A DNA stretch of 64,000 bases from Herbaspirillum frisingense GSF30 (GTDB lineage: Bacteria; Pseudomonadota; Gammaproteobacteria; Burkholderiales; Burkholderiaceae_D), in contig NZ_AEEC02000027.1 in assembly GCF_000300975.2 (NCBI RefSeq), positions 1 through 64,000 on the forward strand. Reading direction: 5' to 3'. Each line of letters starts with the position of its first letter. Within the stretch, counting starts at the first letter, position 1. The translations under genes were made by a program, and so were the position numbers. The notes under the pieces are model-generated. The model was not told where the DNA came from and made no database searches. It was given only the letters and a program-made list of their open reading frames with translations. Below are positions 52,550-62,994 of this stretch, piece by piece.

Positions 52550-53500
52550 TCAGTGTCCGCCGCCTTCATCGACCCGGTGCGCGGATACGCATAGCAGGAC
52601 GCTAGCCGTGACCAGTACCATGGCCGCGATTTCCAGCAGGGTCGGCCAGCGCTGTTCCCACAGGAAGCCATAGAGCAGCGCGAACAGGGTCTCGAACAGG
52701 ATCATCTGGCCGATCATGGTCAGCGGCAGCAGCCGGCTGGCCTTGTTCCAGCAGGCATTGCCGAACAGCGAGGCAAAGATCGCCACCCCCGCCGATACGC
52801 CGATGAAGTGCCACCATTCACTTTGTGGATGCGGTTGCAGCATGATCGTGAAGGCCGGTATTGCCACGAACAGTGACAACAGCCCGGTGACCACGCCGAT
52901 CAGCAGGTTCCAGTCATGCGCCGAGATCGCCTGCAGGCGTCCCAACCAGCGGCTGTTGCCAACTGCGTAGGTGGTCCACGACACCAGCGCGGCCAGCGCG
53001 CAGAAGAACCCGATCACGCCATCCCCAAAACCACCAGTGCTGGCACCCACCGCGCCACTGCCCAGCGACTGCCACGCCACGCAGGCGATGCCTGCCAGGC
53101 CCAGCGCCAGGGAAGGCGCCAGCTTGCGCAAGGGCAGTGCACCGTGGCCACGGCTGCCGATGATGGTCACCGCCACCGGCAGGAAGCCGATCACCAGCGA
53201 GGTCATCGCCATGCCGCCCAATTGCACGGCACTGGCCAGGAACACGTAATACACCACATTGCCCAAGAGGCTCAGCCACACCAGCGCCCGCCATTCGGCG
53301 CGGCCCAGGTGCGGCAGCAGCTTGCGCAGGCGCGGCGCGATCAGCACGGCGGCGAACAGGCCATAGGCCAGGTAGCGCCCGGCCGTCAATTGCCAGGGCG
53401 AGAAGGCGCGGGTCAGTTCCGGCGCCAGGAAGACCAGGCCCCAGGCGGCGCCGGCCAGCGCGCCGTAGAAGATGCCTTGCAGGATGGTGTTGGAACGCAT
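52550..53500 (-). CDS. EamA/DMT-superfamily transporter
   Basis: 316 residues, ten predicted transmembrane helices in two EamA halves (QGIFYGALAGAAWGLVFLAP at the start of half one; GVSAGVAIFASLFGNACWNK in half two). The helix-end residues and Gly-rich turns are those of drug/metabolite exporters. Substrate not readable. ATG at 53500 chosen over GTG 53521, which would add a PRF-rich tail before the first helix. Convergent with tcdA, 18 bp apart. Confidence 0.85.
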   Translation of the reverse strand: MRSNTILQGIFYGALAGAAWGLVFLAPELTRAFSPWQLTAGRYLAYGLFAAVLIAPRLRKLLPHLGRAEWRALVWLSLLGNVVYYVFLASAVQLGGMAMTSLVIGFLPVAVTIIGSRGHGALPLRKLAPSLALGLAGIACVAWQSLGSGAVGASTGGFGDGVIGFFCALAALVSWTTYAVGNSRWLGRLQAISAHDWNLLIGVVTGLLSLFVAIPAFTIMLQPHPQSEWWHFIGVSAGVAIFASLFGNACWNKASRLLPLTMIGQMILFETLFALLYGFLWEQRWPTLLEIAAMVLVTASVLLCVSAHRVDEGGGH

Positions 53501-53713
53501 GAATCGGGGTGGTCGTGCCACGACAGGTGTGCAAAGGCTGGCAGTATGCCGCAGCCGGGCCCGCCTGAATTGTCGTGGACTACGGTTTTATTGTGCAGGC
53601 CTGCGAACCTGACCATTCACATCGCGCCACCGCCGGAAGAACCGGCAGGCGGAAATACAAACAACAACGCCGGCACTGGGCCGGCGTTGTCGGTGATGAC
53701 GGGGCGGGGTGGG

Positions 53714-54274
53714 TCAGATCACCGTGCCGAACAAGCCCGCGCCCACAAAGGCCAGTGCTACCGCGCCGATGCCCATGGACAGGTAGGCCAGCACCGCCAC
53801 GCCGGTGATGATGGTGGCCGAGGCCAGCACGATGGCCACCTGCAGCATGCCGGCCGCCATTTCCATCTTCTCGTACTTCTCCATGTAGGCATGCGCCTCA
53901 TGCTCGGCCTCGCGCGCCTTGTGCGCCAGTTCCTTCTTGCCTTCGCCGCTCTTCTCGTCGCTGTCGTAGTGGGCGATGGCGTCGTCCAGCTTGGCGATGG
54001 CCGAACTGACCCGCTCATCCTTGGGGTTGCCCAGCAGCGTGAGCTGCTGCTTGGCCAGTTGCGCCGCATTGCCACGCACCGACTTGGCCTGGAAGAAGGA
54101 CCACAGGTTGGCCGCCTCCTGGTGTTTCAGGATGACCTCGGTCTGGTAGGACTTGGACATGGTTTCGGTAATGGCCAGCACCAGCGCCAGGATGGCGATG
54201 AGCAAGGCCAGCTTCTTGTTGCCGGACGCATGGGCGTGCTCGGCGTGTTCCAGGTTTTCGGTGGCTTCCGTCAT
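53714..54274 (-). CDS. DUF4337 membrane protein
   Basis: 186 residues. N-terminal membrane helix (KKLALLIAILALVLAITETM), a central soluble helical region with KHQEAANLWSFFQAKSVRGN and DDAIAHYDSDEKSGEGKKEL, and two C-terminal membrane helices (AAGMLQVAIVLASATIITG, GIGAVALAFVGAGLFG). That order and the NLWxxFQAKS word are the DUF4337 pattern; function unknown. Start at 54274 is the Met before the acidic leader. Confidence 0.82.
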   Translation of the reverse strand: MTEATENLEHAEHAHASGNKKLALLIAILALVLAITETMSKSYQTEVILKHQEAANLWSFFQAKSVRGNAAQLAKQQLTLLGNPKDERVSSAIAKLDDAIAHYDSDEKSGEGKKELAHKAREAEHEAHAYMEKYEKMEMAAGMLQVAIVLASATIITGVAVLAYLSMGIGAVALAFVGAGLFGTVI

Positions 54275-57119
<2,845 letters not shown>

Positions 57120-57168
57120 GACCGCTGGCTGCCTTTGCCGGCAGCTGCGGATGCAGGACAGCAGGAAT

Positions 57169-57198
57169 CGGCGGGCCTCAGGGCTCGCCGTTTTTTTT
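57169..57198 (+). terminator. Rho-independent terminator after katG
   Basis: A nine-bp stem with one G-T pair (57169-57177 with 57182-57190) followed by eight T residues. Confidence 0.88.
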
Positions 57199-57305
57199 GC
57201 CTGCCCGCCGCCATGACGCGGTCGATGTCATGCCGATGTCATCGAGTCGCCATGTGCGAGGACTATAGTGGCGGACTGAATTTTCCTTCATCAACGAGGC
57301 GTACG

Positions 57306-57884
57306 ATGGCCCTGAGCCTGGATGACATCGCCCTGCTGTTCGCACGGCATGGGCACACCCAATACACCGGTGAGCCGGTCACGCAACTGGAGCATGCGCT
57401 GCAATCGGCGCTGCTGGCCGAGCAGGAGGGGGCCGCGCCCAGTCTCATCGTGGCCAGCCTGCTGCACGACCTCGGCCACCTGCTGGAAGACCTGGGCCAG
57501 ACTCCGACCCTGGCTGGCATCGACGACCTGCACCAGTACCGCATCCTGCCCTTCCTGCGAGGCGTGTTCAGCGACGCCGTGCTGGCACCGATCGCGCTGC
57601 ATGTGGATGCCAAGCGCTACCTGTGCGCTACCGATGCGGATTATTTTTCGACGCTGTCGGCCGATTCGGTGCGCAGTCTGCAGCTGCAGGGCGGGGTCTT
57701 CGATGTGGAACAGGCGGCGGCCTTTATCGACCGCCCGCATGCCGTGGACGCGGTGCGGCTGCGGCGGTGGGATGACCGCGCCAAGACCGCCGGGATGGCC
57801 ACGCCCGATTTCGCGCACTTCGCGCGCTATTTCGATCAATGTCTGGTCGCGCCCGGTGCCGGGCAGGGGATTCAGGCCAGGTAG
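57306..57884 (+). CDS. PhnZ-like HD-domain oxygenase (phosphonate catabolism type)
   Basis: 192 residues. Y20, E23, H30, H54, D55 and H58 occur in QYTGEPVTQLEHALQ and SLLHDLGHLLED with the same spacing as the Tyr/Glu lid residues and iron ligands of PhnZ (each shifted by four). H76 and H99 follow. PhnZ is a mixed-valence diiron oxygenase that cleaves 2-amino-1-hydroxyethylphosphonate. No PhnY or phosphonate transporter is nearby, so the substrate is open. The ATG at 57306 follows CGAGGC; the end overlaps the convergent AraC gene by 13 bp. Confidence 0.82.
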   Translation: MALSLDDIALLFARHGHTQYTGEPVTQLEHALQSALLAEQEGAAPSLIVASLLHDLGHLLEDLGQTPTLAGIDDLHQYRILPFLRGVFSDAVLAPIALHVDAKRYLCATDADYFSTLSADSVRSLQLQGGVFDVEQAAAFIDRPHAVDAVRLRRWDDRAKTAGMATPDFAHFARYFDQCLVAPGAGQGIQAR

Positions 57885-58648
57885 CGCTTGCGGTACGCCG
57901 AGGGCGTGGTGCCGCGCAGCTTGCGCATGGCATGCGTCAGCGCGCTCTGGTCGCCATAGCCGCAACGCTGGGCGATGAATGCCAGCGGCAGGGCGCTGGT
58001 GCGCAGCAGGCGGCAGGCCTGCGCCATGCGTACCTCGGCCAGCCAGGCCCGGGGAGAAGTCGCCAATTCCTGCTGGAACCATTCATGCAGGCGGCTGGGG
58101 CTGATGGCCGCCAGCGCGGCCATGTCGGCTACCGTCCAGGGATGGGCCAACTGTGCCTCGACCTGGGCCAGCATGCGGTGCAGGCGCGACCTGGCCTGTG
58201 GCGGATGTCGCGCCAGCGTATCCAGTAGCAGCGGAACCCAGTGCTGCAGGCTCGCGCCGGAGGGGCTCTGGTCCAGCGACAGCGCCATGAACTCCACCAG
58301 CTTGCCGGCCGCCGCCGTCAGCGTCACGAAGGGAGTGCGCGCCAGGCTCTCCAGTTGCAGGTCGCTCATGATGCTGGGCGCCAGGTCCAGTACCAGCGCC
58401 CGATTGGCGCCGCCGGCGCTGGTCGCGTGCGCCGCCCCGGGTTCCACGAAGGCCGCCGTGATACTGTCGGCGCAGCCTTGGTGACCGCCAATGTCCAGTT
58501 CCAGCCGGCCGGCCAGCGGCAGCACCAGTTGCGGGAAATCATGGCGATGCGCCAGCGACTCGTCGCGGTAGCTGCGCAGGTGGAGTTGGGTGTCCAAGAT
58601 GGGGGAGAGCGGGGCGCTGCCAGGCGGTGTCACCGTCGCCGGTGACAC
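57872..58648 (-). CDS. AraC-family transcriptional regulator
   Basis: 258 residues. An N-terminal cupin-like part (HRHDFPQLVLPLAGRLELDI, ~35-80) and two C-terminal helix-turn-helix motifs (VADMAALAAISPSRLHEWFQ and LAFIAQRCGYGDQSALTHAM). It is convergent with, and overlaps by 13 bp, the PhnZ-like gene and lies 12 bp after the hydroxybutyrate dehydrogenase gene's 3' end on the same strand side. Target unknown. Confidence 0.9.
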   Translation of the reverse strand: MSPATVTPPGSAPLSPILDTQLHLRSYRDESLAHRHDFPQLVLPLAGRLELDIGGHQGCADSITAAFVEPGAAHATSAGGANRALVLDLAPSIMSDLQLESLARTPFVTLTAAAGKLVEFMALSLDQSPSGASLQHWVPLLLDTLARHPPQARSRLHRMLAQVEAQLAHPWTVADMAALAAISPSRLHEWFQQELATSPRAWLAEVRMAQACRLLRTSALPLAFIAQRCGYGDQSALTHAMRKLRGTTPSAYRKRYLA

Positions 58649-58660
58649 CGCGTGCCAGGC

Positions 58661-59443
58661 TTACTGCATGTGCCAGCCGTGGCTGACGACTACCGACTGA
58701 CCCGTCAGCGCATTGGTCGGGAAGGCTGCCAGGAAGACCGCGGTCTGGGCCACGTCCTGGGTGGTGGTGAATTCACCATCGACGGTGTCCTTCAGCATGA
58801 TCTTCTTGATCACATCTTCTTCGCTGATCCCGAATTCCTTGGCTTGCTCGGGAATCTGCTTTTCCACCAGCGGCGTGCGTACGAAGCCGGGACAGATGAC
58901 GTTGGTGCGGATCTTGTCCTTGGCGCCTTCCTTGGCCACCGTCTTGGCCAGGCCCAGCAGGCCATGCTTGGCCGTCACGTAGGGTGCCTTCAGCGCCGAG
59001 GCCAGGTGCGAGTGCACCGAACCCATGTAGATGATGGAGCCGCCGCGACCCTGCTTGATCATCGCCTTCATCGCCGCGCGCGTGGTCAGGAAGGCGCCGT
59101 CCAGGTGGATCGCCAGCATCTTGCGCCAGTTCTCCAGCGACAGTTCGGTCACCGGGCTGATGATCTGGATGCCGGCGTTGCTGATCATGATGTCCAGACC
59201 ACCGTAGGTATTGACCGCATCGGCCACACCCTTGTCGACCTGGGTCTCGTCGGTCACGTTCATGGCCACGGCCATGGCGGTACCGCCGTTCTTGACGATT
59301 TCTTCGGCCGTCGCCTTGGCCGCTTCCAGGGCCAGGTCGGCGATGACCACCTTGGCGCCCTGCTTGGCGTATTCGACCGCGATTTCCTTGCCGATGCCGC
59401 TGGCCGAACCGGTGATGAGAGCGACTTTATCCTTGAGTAGCAT
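58661..59443 (-). CDS. hbdH: 3-hydroxybutyrate dehydrogenase (SDR family)
   Basis: 260 residues. NAD motif [12 protein letters not shown] (~11-22), NAG at ~90, catalytic Ser in [11 protein letters not shown] and Tyr-x3-Lys in [11 protein letters not shown]. The SVHSHLAS and [14 protein letters not shown] stretches are characteristic of D-3-hydroxybutyrate dehydrogenases, which feed polyhydroxybutyrate breakdown. ATG at 59443 follows GGAAGATC. It is upstream of the AraC gene on the same strand, 12 bp apart, possibly cotranscribed. Confidence 0.92.
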   Translation of the reverse strand: MLLKDKVALITGSASGIGKEIAVEYAKQGAKVVIADLALEAAKATAEEIVKNGGTAMAVAMNVTDETQVDKGVADAVNTYGGLDIMISNAGIQIISPVTELSLENWRKMLAIHLDGAFLTTRAAMKAMIKQGRGGSIIYMGSVHSHLASALKAPYVTAKHGLLGLAKTVAKEGAKDKIRTNVICPGFVRTPLVEKQIPEQAKEFGISEEDVIKKIMLKDTVDGEFTTTQDVAQTAVFLAAFPTNALTGQSVVVSHGWHMQ

Positions 59444-59655
59444 GATCTTCCTTATGTTTCGAGTTGACGGAGTTTGCAAAGCCTGACCGTCATCGCCATC
59501 GGCGCTGGTTACCCTGTTGCGCCCGATCAACGGTGCCAGTCATCGGTCCATGGTTTCGATGAACAGGTCATCGAAAGATTCCTTGGGGTGTTGCCCCGTT
59601 TCCTTACCCTCGCGCGTTCGCCTTGCCCCGATTGCGGAGGTCTCCTGGCGACGCT

Positions 59656-59673
59656 TTGTCACGCCATTGTAAC
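59656..59673 (+). promoter_or_regulatory. Candidate Pho box (TTGTCAC-GCCA-TTGTAAC)
   Basis: Two 7-bp direct repeats TTGTCAC and TTGTAAC are separated by four bases, the geometry of the PhoB consensus CTGTCAT-N4-CTGTCAT. It lies in the 490-bp gap between the divergent genes hbdH and olsB, 260 bp before olsB. No clear -10 follows, so its use is uncertain, but phosphate control would fit the operon's function. Confidence 0.35.
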
Positions 59674-59933
59674 GCTGGCGCGGCTCTTGTTGCTGCACCG
59701 CCAAAACCGCTGCAGAGGTCATGTGGGTGAAACAATCGCTGGTTAGTCTGTGCAGCGTTATCCCGGGGATATCGGCTGAATCTCGAAAATCGACAATAGA
59801 TGTTTCGATTTCATTCTGGAGCAGCCGCACTTTTGGGGGGGTAGCGTCAGGTCGACAGGAACAAGCACTTATTTTTACCGGTTGCTTCCGATCACCTGAC
59901 TTCCTCCTCACCCATCACCATAAAGGACAATGC

Positions 59934-60701
59934 ATGAGACTGCTTACCATTCCTGCCGATGCCAATCCGAGTTTTGCCAAGCTCAATCTGAGCCTGGCCA
60001 GCACCCCGGAAGAAGTGCGCGAAGTACAGCGCCTGCGCTACAAGGTCTTCATCGAAGCGATGAACCTGTCGGCCCTGGCCAACCCCGAAGGCCTGGACAA
60101 GGATGAGTTCGACGACTACTGCGACCACCTGATCGTACGCGACAGCAAGACCCTCTCCGTGGTCGGCACCTATCGCGTCCTGAGCCCGCATGGCGCGCGC
60201 CGCATGGGCAAGTTCTACTCGGAACAGGAATTCGATCTCTCGCGCCTGGACAACATCCGTGGCGTCATCGCCGAAGCCGGCCGCGCCTGCATCCACCCGG
60301 ACTACCGCAGCGGCGGCGTGATCATGATGCTGTGGGCCGGCCTGGCCGCCTACATGCGCAAGGAACGCTGCGAATACCTGATGGGCTGCGCCAGCGTCAG
60401 TCTGGCCGATGGCGGCCACAATGCCGCGGCGCTGTACCACGCCTTCCGCGAAAAGAACCTGGCGCCGCCCGACTACCGCGTCGCGCCGCTGCTGCCCTTC
60501 CCGCTGGAAGACCGCGAAGCCGGCATCGAACCGCAGATTCCGCCGCTGTTGCGCGGCTACCTGCGCAGCGGCGCCTGGGTCTGCGGCGAACCGGCCTGGG
60601 ACCCTGATTTCCACTCGGCCGATTTCTTCCTGCTGCTGCCCTTGTCCAAGCTCGACAGCCGCTACGCCCGCCACTATCTGAAAGACTCGAGGGCCGCATG
60701 A
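59934..60701 (+). CDS. olsB: Ornithine acyl-ACP N-acyltransferase (OlsB-like GNAT protein)
   Basis: 255 residues. GNAT-like fold of the OlsB/hemolysin-type family: VREVQRLRYKVFIEAMNL at the start, YCDHLIVRD, VVGTYRVLSP, the acetyl-CoA-type segment IAEAGRACIHPDYRSGGVIM and YLMGCASVSL. OlsB attaches a 3-hydroxyacyl chain to ornithine, the first step to phosphate-free ornithine lipids. OlsA is not in the window. ATG at 59934 follows TAAAGGACAATGC. It overlaps the plcP gene by four bases. Confidence 0.85.
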   Translation: MRLLTIPADANPSFAKLNLSLASTPEEVREVQRLRYKVFIEAMNLSALANPEGLDKDEFDDYCDHLIVRDSKTLSVVGTYRVLSPHGARRMGKFYSEQEFDLSRLDNIRGVIAEAGRACIHPDYRSGGVIMMLWAGLAAYMRKERCEYLMGCASVSLADGGHNAAALYHAFREKNLAPPDYRVAPLLPFPLEDREAGIEPQIPPLLRGYLRSGAWVCGEPAWDPDFHSADFFLLLPLSKLDSRYARHYLKDSRAA

Positions 60702-61588
60702 AGCCACGCGAACAGTTCATGGAAAAAGCCCAGGGGCTGTTCGCCGACCTGGGGCCTGAGCACGATGCCGGTGACGACGAAGCGCGACGCGATCCGCTGC
60801 GCTTTCGCACCATCTGGATTTCCGACATCCACCTGGGTACCACCGGTTGCCAGGCCGAGCGCCTGCTGGAATTCCTGCGTGCCACCGAGTCCGATACCCT
60901 CTACCTGGTGGGGGACATCATCGACGGCTGGCAGTTGAAGCGTCGCTGGTACTGGGACCAGAGCCACAACAACGTGGTGCAGACGGTGCTCAAGAAGGCC
61001 AAGAAAGGTACCAACGTCATCTTCGTGCCGGGCAACCACGACGAAGTGATCCGCCAGTTCATCGACCTCGATTTCGGCGGTATCAAGATCCGTGACGAAC
61101 TGGTGCACGTCACCGCCGAAGGCAAACGCATGCTGGTACTGCACGGTGACCGCTTCGATGGCGTCATCGCCTGCGCCAAGTGGCTGGCCTACGTGGGCGA
61201 TTCGCTCTACACCATGATCCTCAAGTTCAACCAGTGGTTCAACAGCTGGCGTGCCCGTGCCGGCCTGCCTTACTGGTCGCTGTCGCAATACCTCAAGTCC
61301 AAGGTCAAGAACGCGGTGAACTACATCACCTCCTTCGAGGATGCCCTGGCCGACGAAGCCAAGAAGAAGGGCCTGGACGGGGTCATCTGCGGCCACATCC
61401 ACAAGCCCGAGATCCGCGACATCGGCGGTGTCGTCTACTGCAACGACGGCGACTGGGTCGAGAGCCTGTCGGCACTGGTGGAAGACCCCGACGGCGCCTT
61501 GCGCCTGGTGACCTGGCAGGAAATCATGCAGCTCAAGCGGGCCGGCAAGGAAGCCCGCATGGCCGCACGCGAGCTGGCGACGGCCTGA
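60698..61588 (+). CDS. plcP: PlcP-type metallophosphoesterase (phospholipase C), often annotated as UDP-2,3-diacylglucosamine hydrolase
   Basis: 296 residues. All calcineurin-type metal motifs are present: WISDIHLGTTG, VGDIIDGW, PGNHDE, LHGDRFDG and ICGHIHKPE. The stretch LKRRWYWDQSHNNVVQTVL matches the PlcP group from Sinorhizobium and Pseudomonas, which splits phosphatidylcholine/ethanolamine to diacylglycerol during phosphate starvation; LpxH is shorter and differs here. The link to PlcP is supported by the flanking olsB and glycosyltransferase genes. Start ATG overlaps the olsB stop, so the genes are coupled. Confidence 0.82.
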   Translation: MKPREQFMEKAQGLFADLGPEHDAGDDEARRDPLRFRTIWISDIHLGTTGCQAERLLEFLRATESDTLYLVGDIIDGWQLKRRWYWDQSHNNVVQTVLKKAKKGTNVIFVPGNHDEVIRQFIDLDFGGIKIRDELVHVTAEGKRMLVLHGDRFDGVIACAKWLAYVGDSLYTMILKFNQWFNSWRARAGLPYWSLSQYLKSKVKNAVNYITSFEDALADEAKKKGLDGVICGHIHKPEIRDIGGVVYCNDGDWVESLSALVEDPDGALRLVTWQEIMQLKRAGKEARMAARELATA

Positions 61589-61632
61589 AGCATCGAACCT
61601 GCTCCTGAAGTTTTACATTATTGAAACGATTT

Positions 61633-62682
61633 ATGCGCATTGCCATCATCAGCGACGCTGGCGAACCCCAGGTCAACGGGGTCGTCAATACCCTGCGCTC
61701 CACCGTACGCTGCCTGCGCAGCTTCGGCCATGAAGTGCTGCTGCTGTCGCCGCGCGACTTCCGTACCTTCGCCTGCCCGACCTATCCCGAAATCCGCCTG
61801 GCCTACCAGCCCTACGCCCGCATCGCGGCCGCCCTGGAAGGCTTCCAGCCCGACTGCATCCACATCGCCACCGAAGGGCCCATGGGGCTGGCGGCGCGCC
61901 GCTACTGCCTGCGTCACAAGCTCAATTTCACCACTGCCTACCACACCCGTTTCCCCGAATACCTGGCCGCCCGCAAGCTCTTGCCCAAGGCCATCACCTA
62001 TCGTCTGCTGCGCTGGTTCCATGGCCGCTCCGAAGCCATCATGGTGCCCACCCCGGCGATGAAGACCGCGCTGCAGGAGCAGGGCTTCCGCAACGTGGTG
62101 CTGTGGGGCCGCGGCGTGGATACCCAGCACTTCCGTCCGGCGGTGGAAGACCACGCCTGCATCGAGCGCCCGCTGTTCCTCTATGTGGGCCGGGTGGCGG
62201 TGGAAAAGAATATCGAAGCCTTCCTCAAGCTCGACCTGCCCGGCACCAAGTGGGTGGTGGGCGATGGCCCGCAGCTGGAAGAACTGAGCGCCCGCTATCC
62301 GCAGGTGCGTTTCCTGGGCGCCAAGGGACATGACGAACTGCCGGCCTACTACAACTGCGCCGATGTCTTCGTCTTCCCCAGCAAGACCGATACCTTCGGC
62401 CTGGTATTGCTGGAAGCCATGGCCTGCGGCATCCCCGTGGCCGCCTATCCGGTCGAGGGGCCGATCGACGTGGTCGACAATGGCGTCTCCGGCGTCCTGC
62501 GTCATGACCTCAAGCAGGCCTGCCTGCAGGCCCTGCAGCTGGACCATGAGGCGGTACGCGCCCATGCCGCCAGCCGCTCGTGGGAATCGGCCACCCAGCA
62601 GTTCCTGCAGCACCTGCACCTGGCGCACCGCGCGGCGCCGGGCAAGCCTGCCGCGATCAAGGCACTCGGCGAGACGCCCTGA
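61633..62682 (+). CDS. agt: Family-4 glycosyltransferase, probable diacylglycerol glycosyltransferase (Agt-like)
   Basis: 349 residues. GT-B fold: N-terminal IAIISDAGEPQVNGVVNTLR, acceptor-side HIATEGPMGLAARRYC and FTTAYHTRFPEY, donor-site VGRVAVEKNIEAFLKL and the E-x7-E motif FPSKTDTFGLVLLEAMACG. In Pseudomonas and rhizobia similar enzymes (Agt) next to plcP add sugar to diacylglycerol made by PlcP. Sugar donor not predictable. The ATG at 61633 is preferred to an upstream TTG at 61621; neither has a good ribosome site. Confidence 0.8.
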   Translation: MRIAIISDAGEPQVNGVVNTLRSTVRCLRSFGHEVLLLSPRDFRTFACPTYPEIRLAYQPYARIAAALEGFQPDCIHIATEGPMGLAARRYCLRHKLNFTTAYHTRFPEYLAARKLLPKAITYRLLRWFHGRSEAIMVPTPAMKTALQEQGFRNVVLWGRGVDTQHFRPAVEDHACIERPLFLYVGRVAVEKNIEAFLKLDLPGTKWVVGDGPQLEELSARYPQVRFLGAKGHDELPAYYNCADVFVFPSKTDTFGLVLLEAMACGIPVAAYPVEGPIDVVDNGVSGVLRHDLKQACLQALQLDHEAVRAHAASRSWESATQQFLQHLHLAHRAAPGKPAAIKALGETP

Positions 62683-62994
62683 TCCGCCGCCGCGCCGGCG
62701 AGGCGGCGCGGCATCTTCCTTCCCTTCCGTTTTTCCCATTTCGTCCTTTTCGTTCTTTTCTTCCTTCCTGCTCCCGGTTTCCAAGCGAGCGATCTTTTTC
62801 AGCGTCCGCTCAACAGCGCAAGCTCTGCGGCAGCGCAGACCTTCCTGCGCTGTTGGAATGGAATTTGCTAAATCTCAAAAGTCCAGACTGCAGCTGGATT
62901 TACAGTTACGTCCGCAGTGGTTGGTGAGGGCTTCAGCATCCGCCGCCGCGAGATGGCAGAAGGGATAGGAAAACCAACAACAGGAGGGGGAGAG
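62683..62994. other. 312-bp gap with a pyrimidine-rich tract
   Basis: After agt there is a GC-rich imperfect hairpin near 62684-62712. From 62714 to 62780 the plus strand is almost only C and T. The rest should carry the promoter of the sensor gene at 62995; the ribosome site is AGGAGGGGGAGAG. No gene recognised. Confidence 0.5.

Noticed and set aside
62714..62780. Pyrimidine-rich tract as a functional element
   Set aside because: It is compositionally striking but has no repeat unit, mirror symmetry or hairpin that would point to a function.
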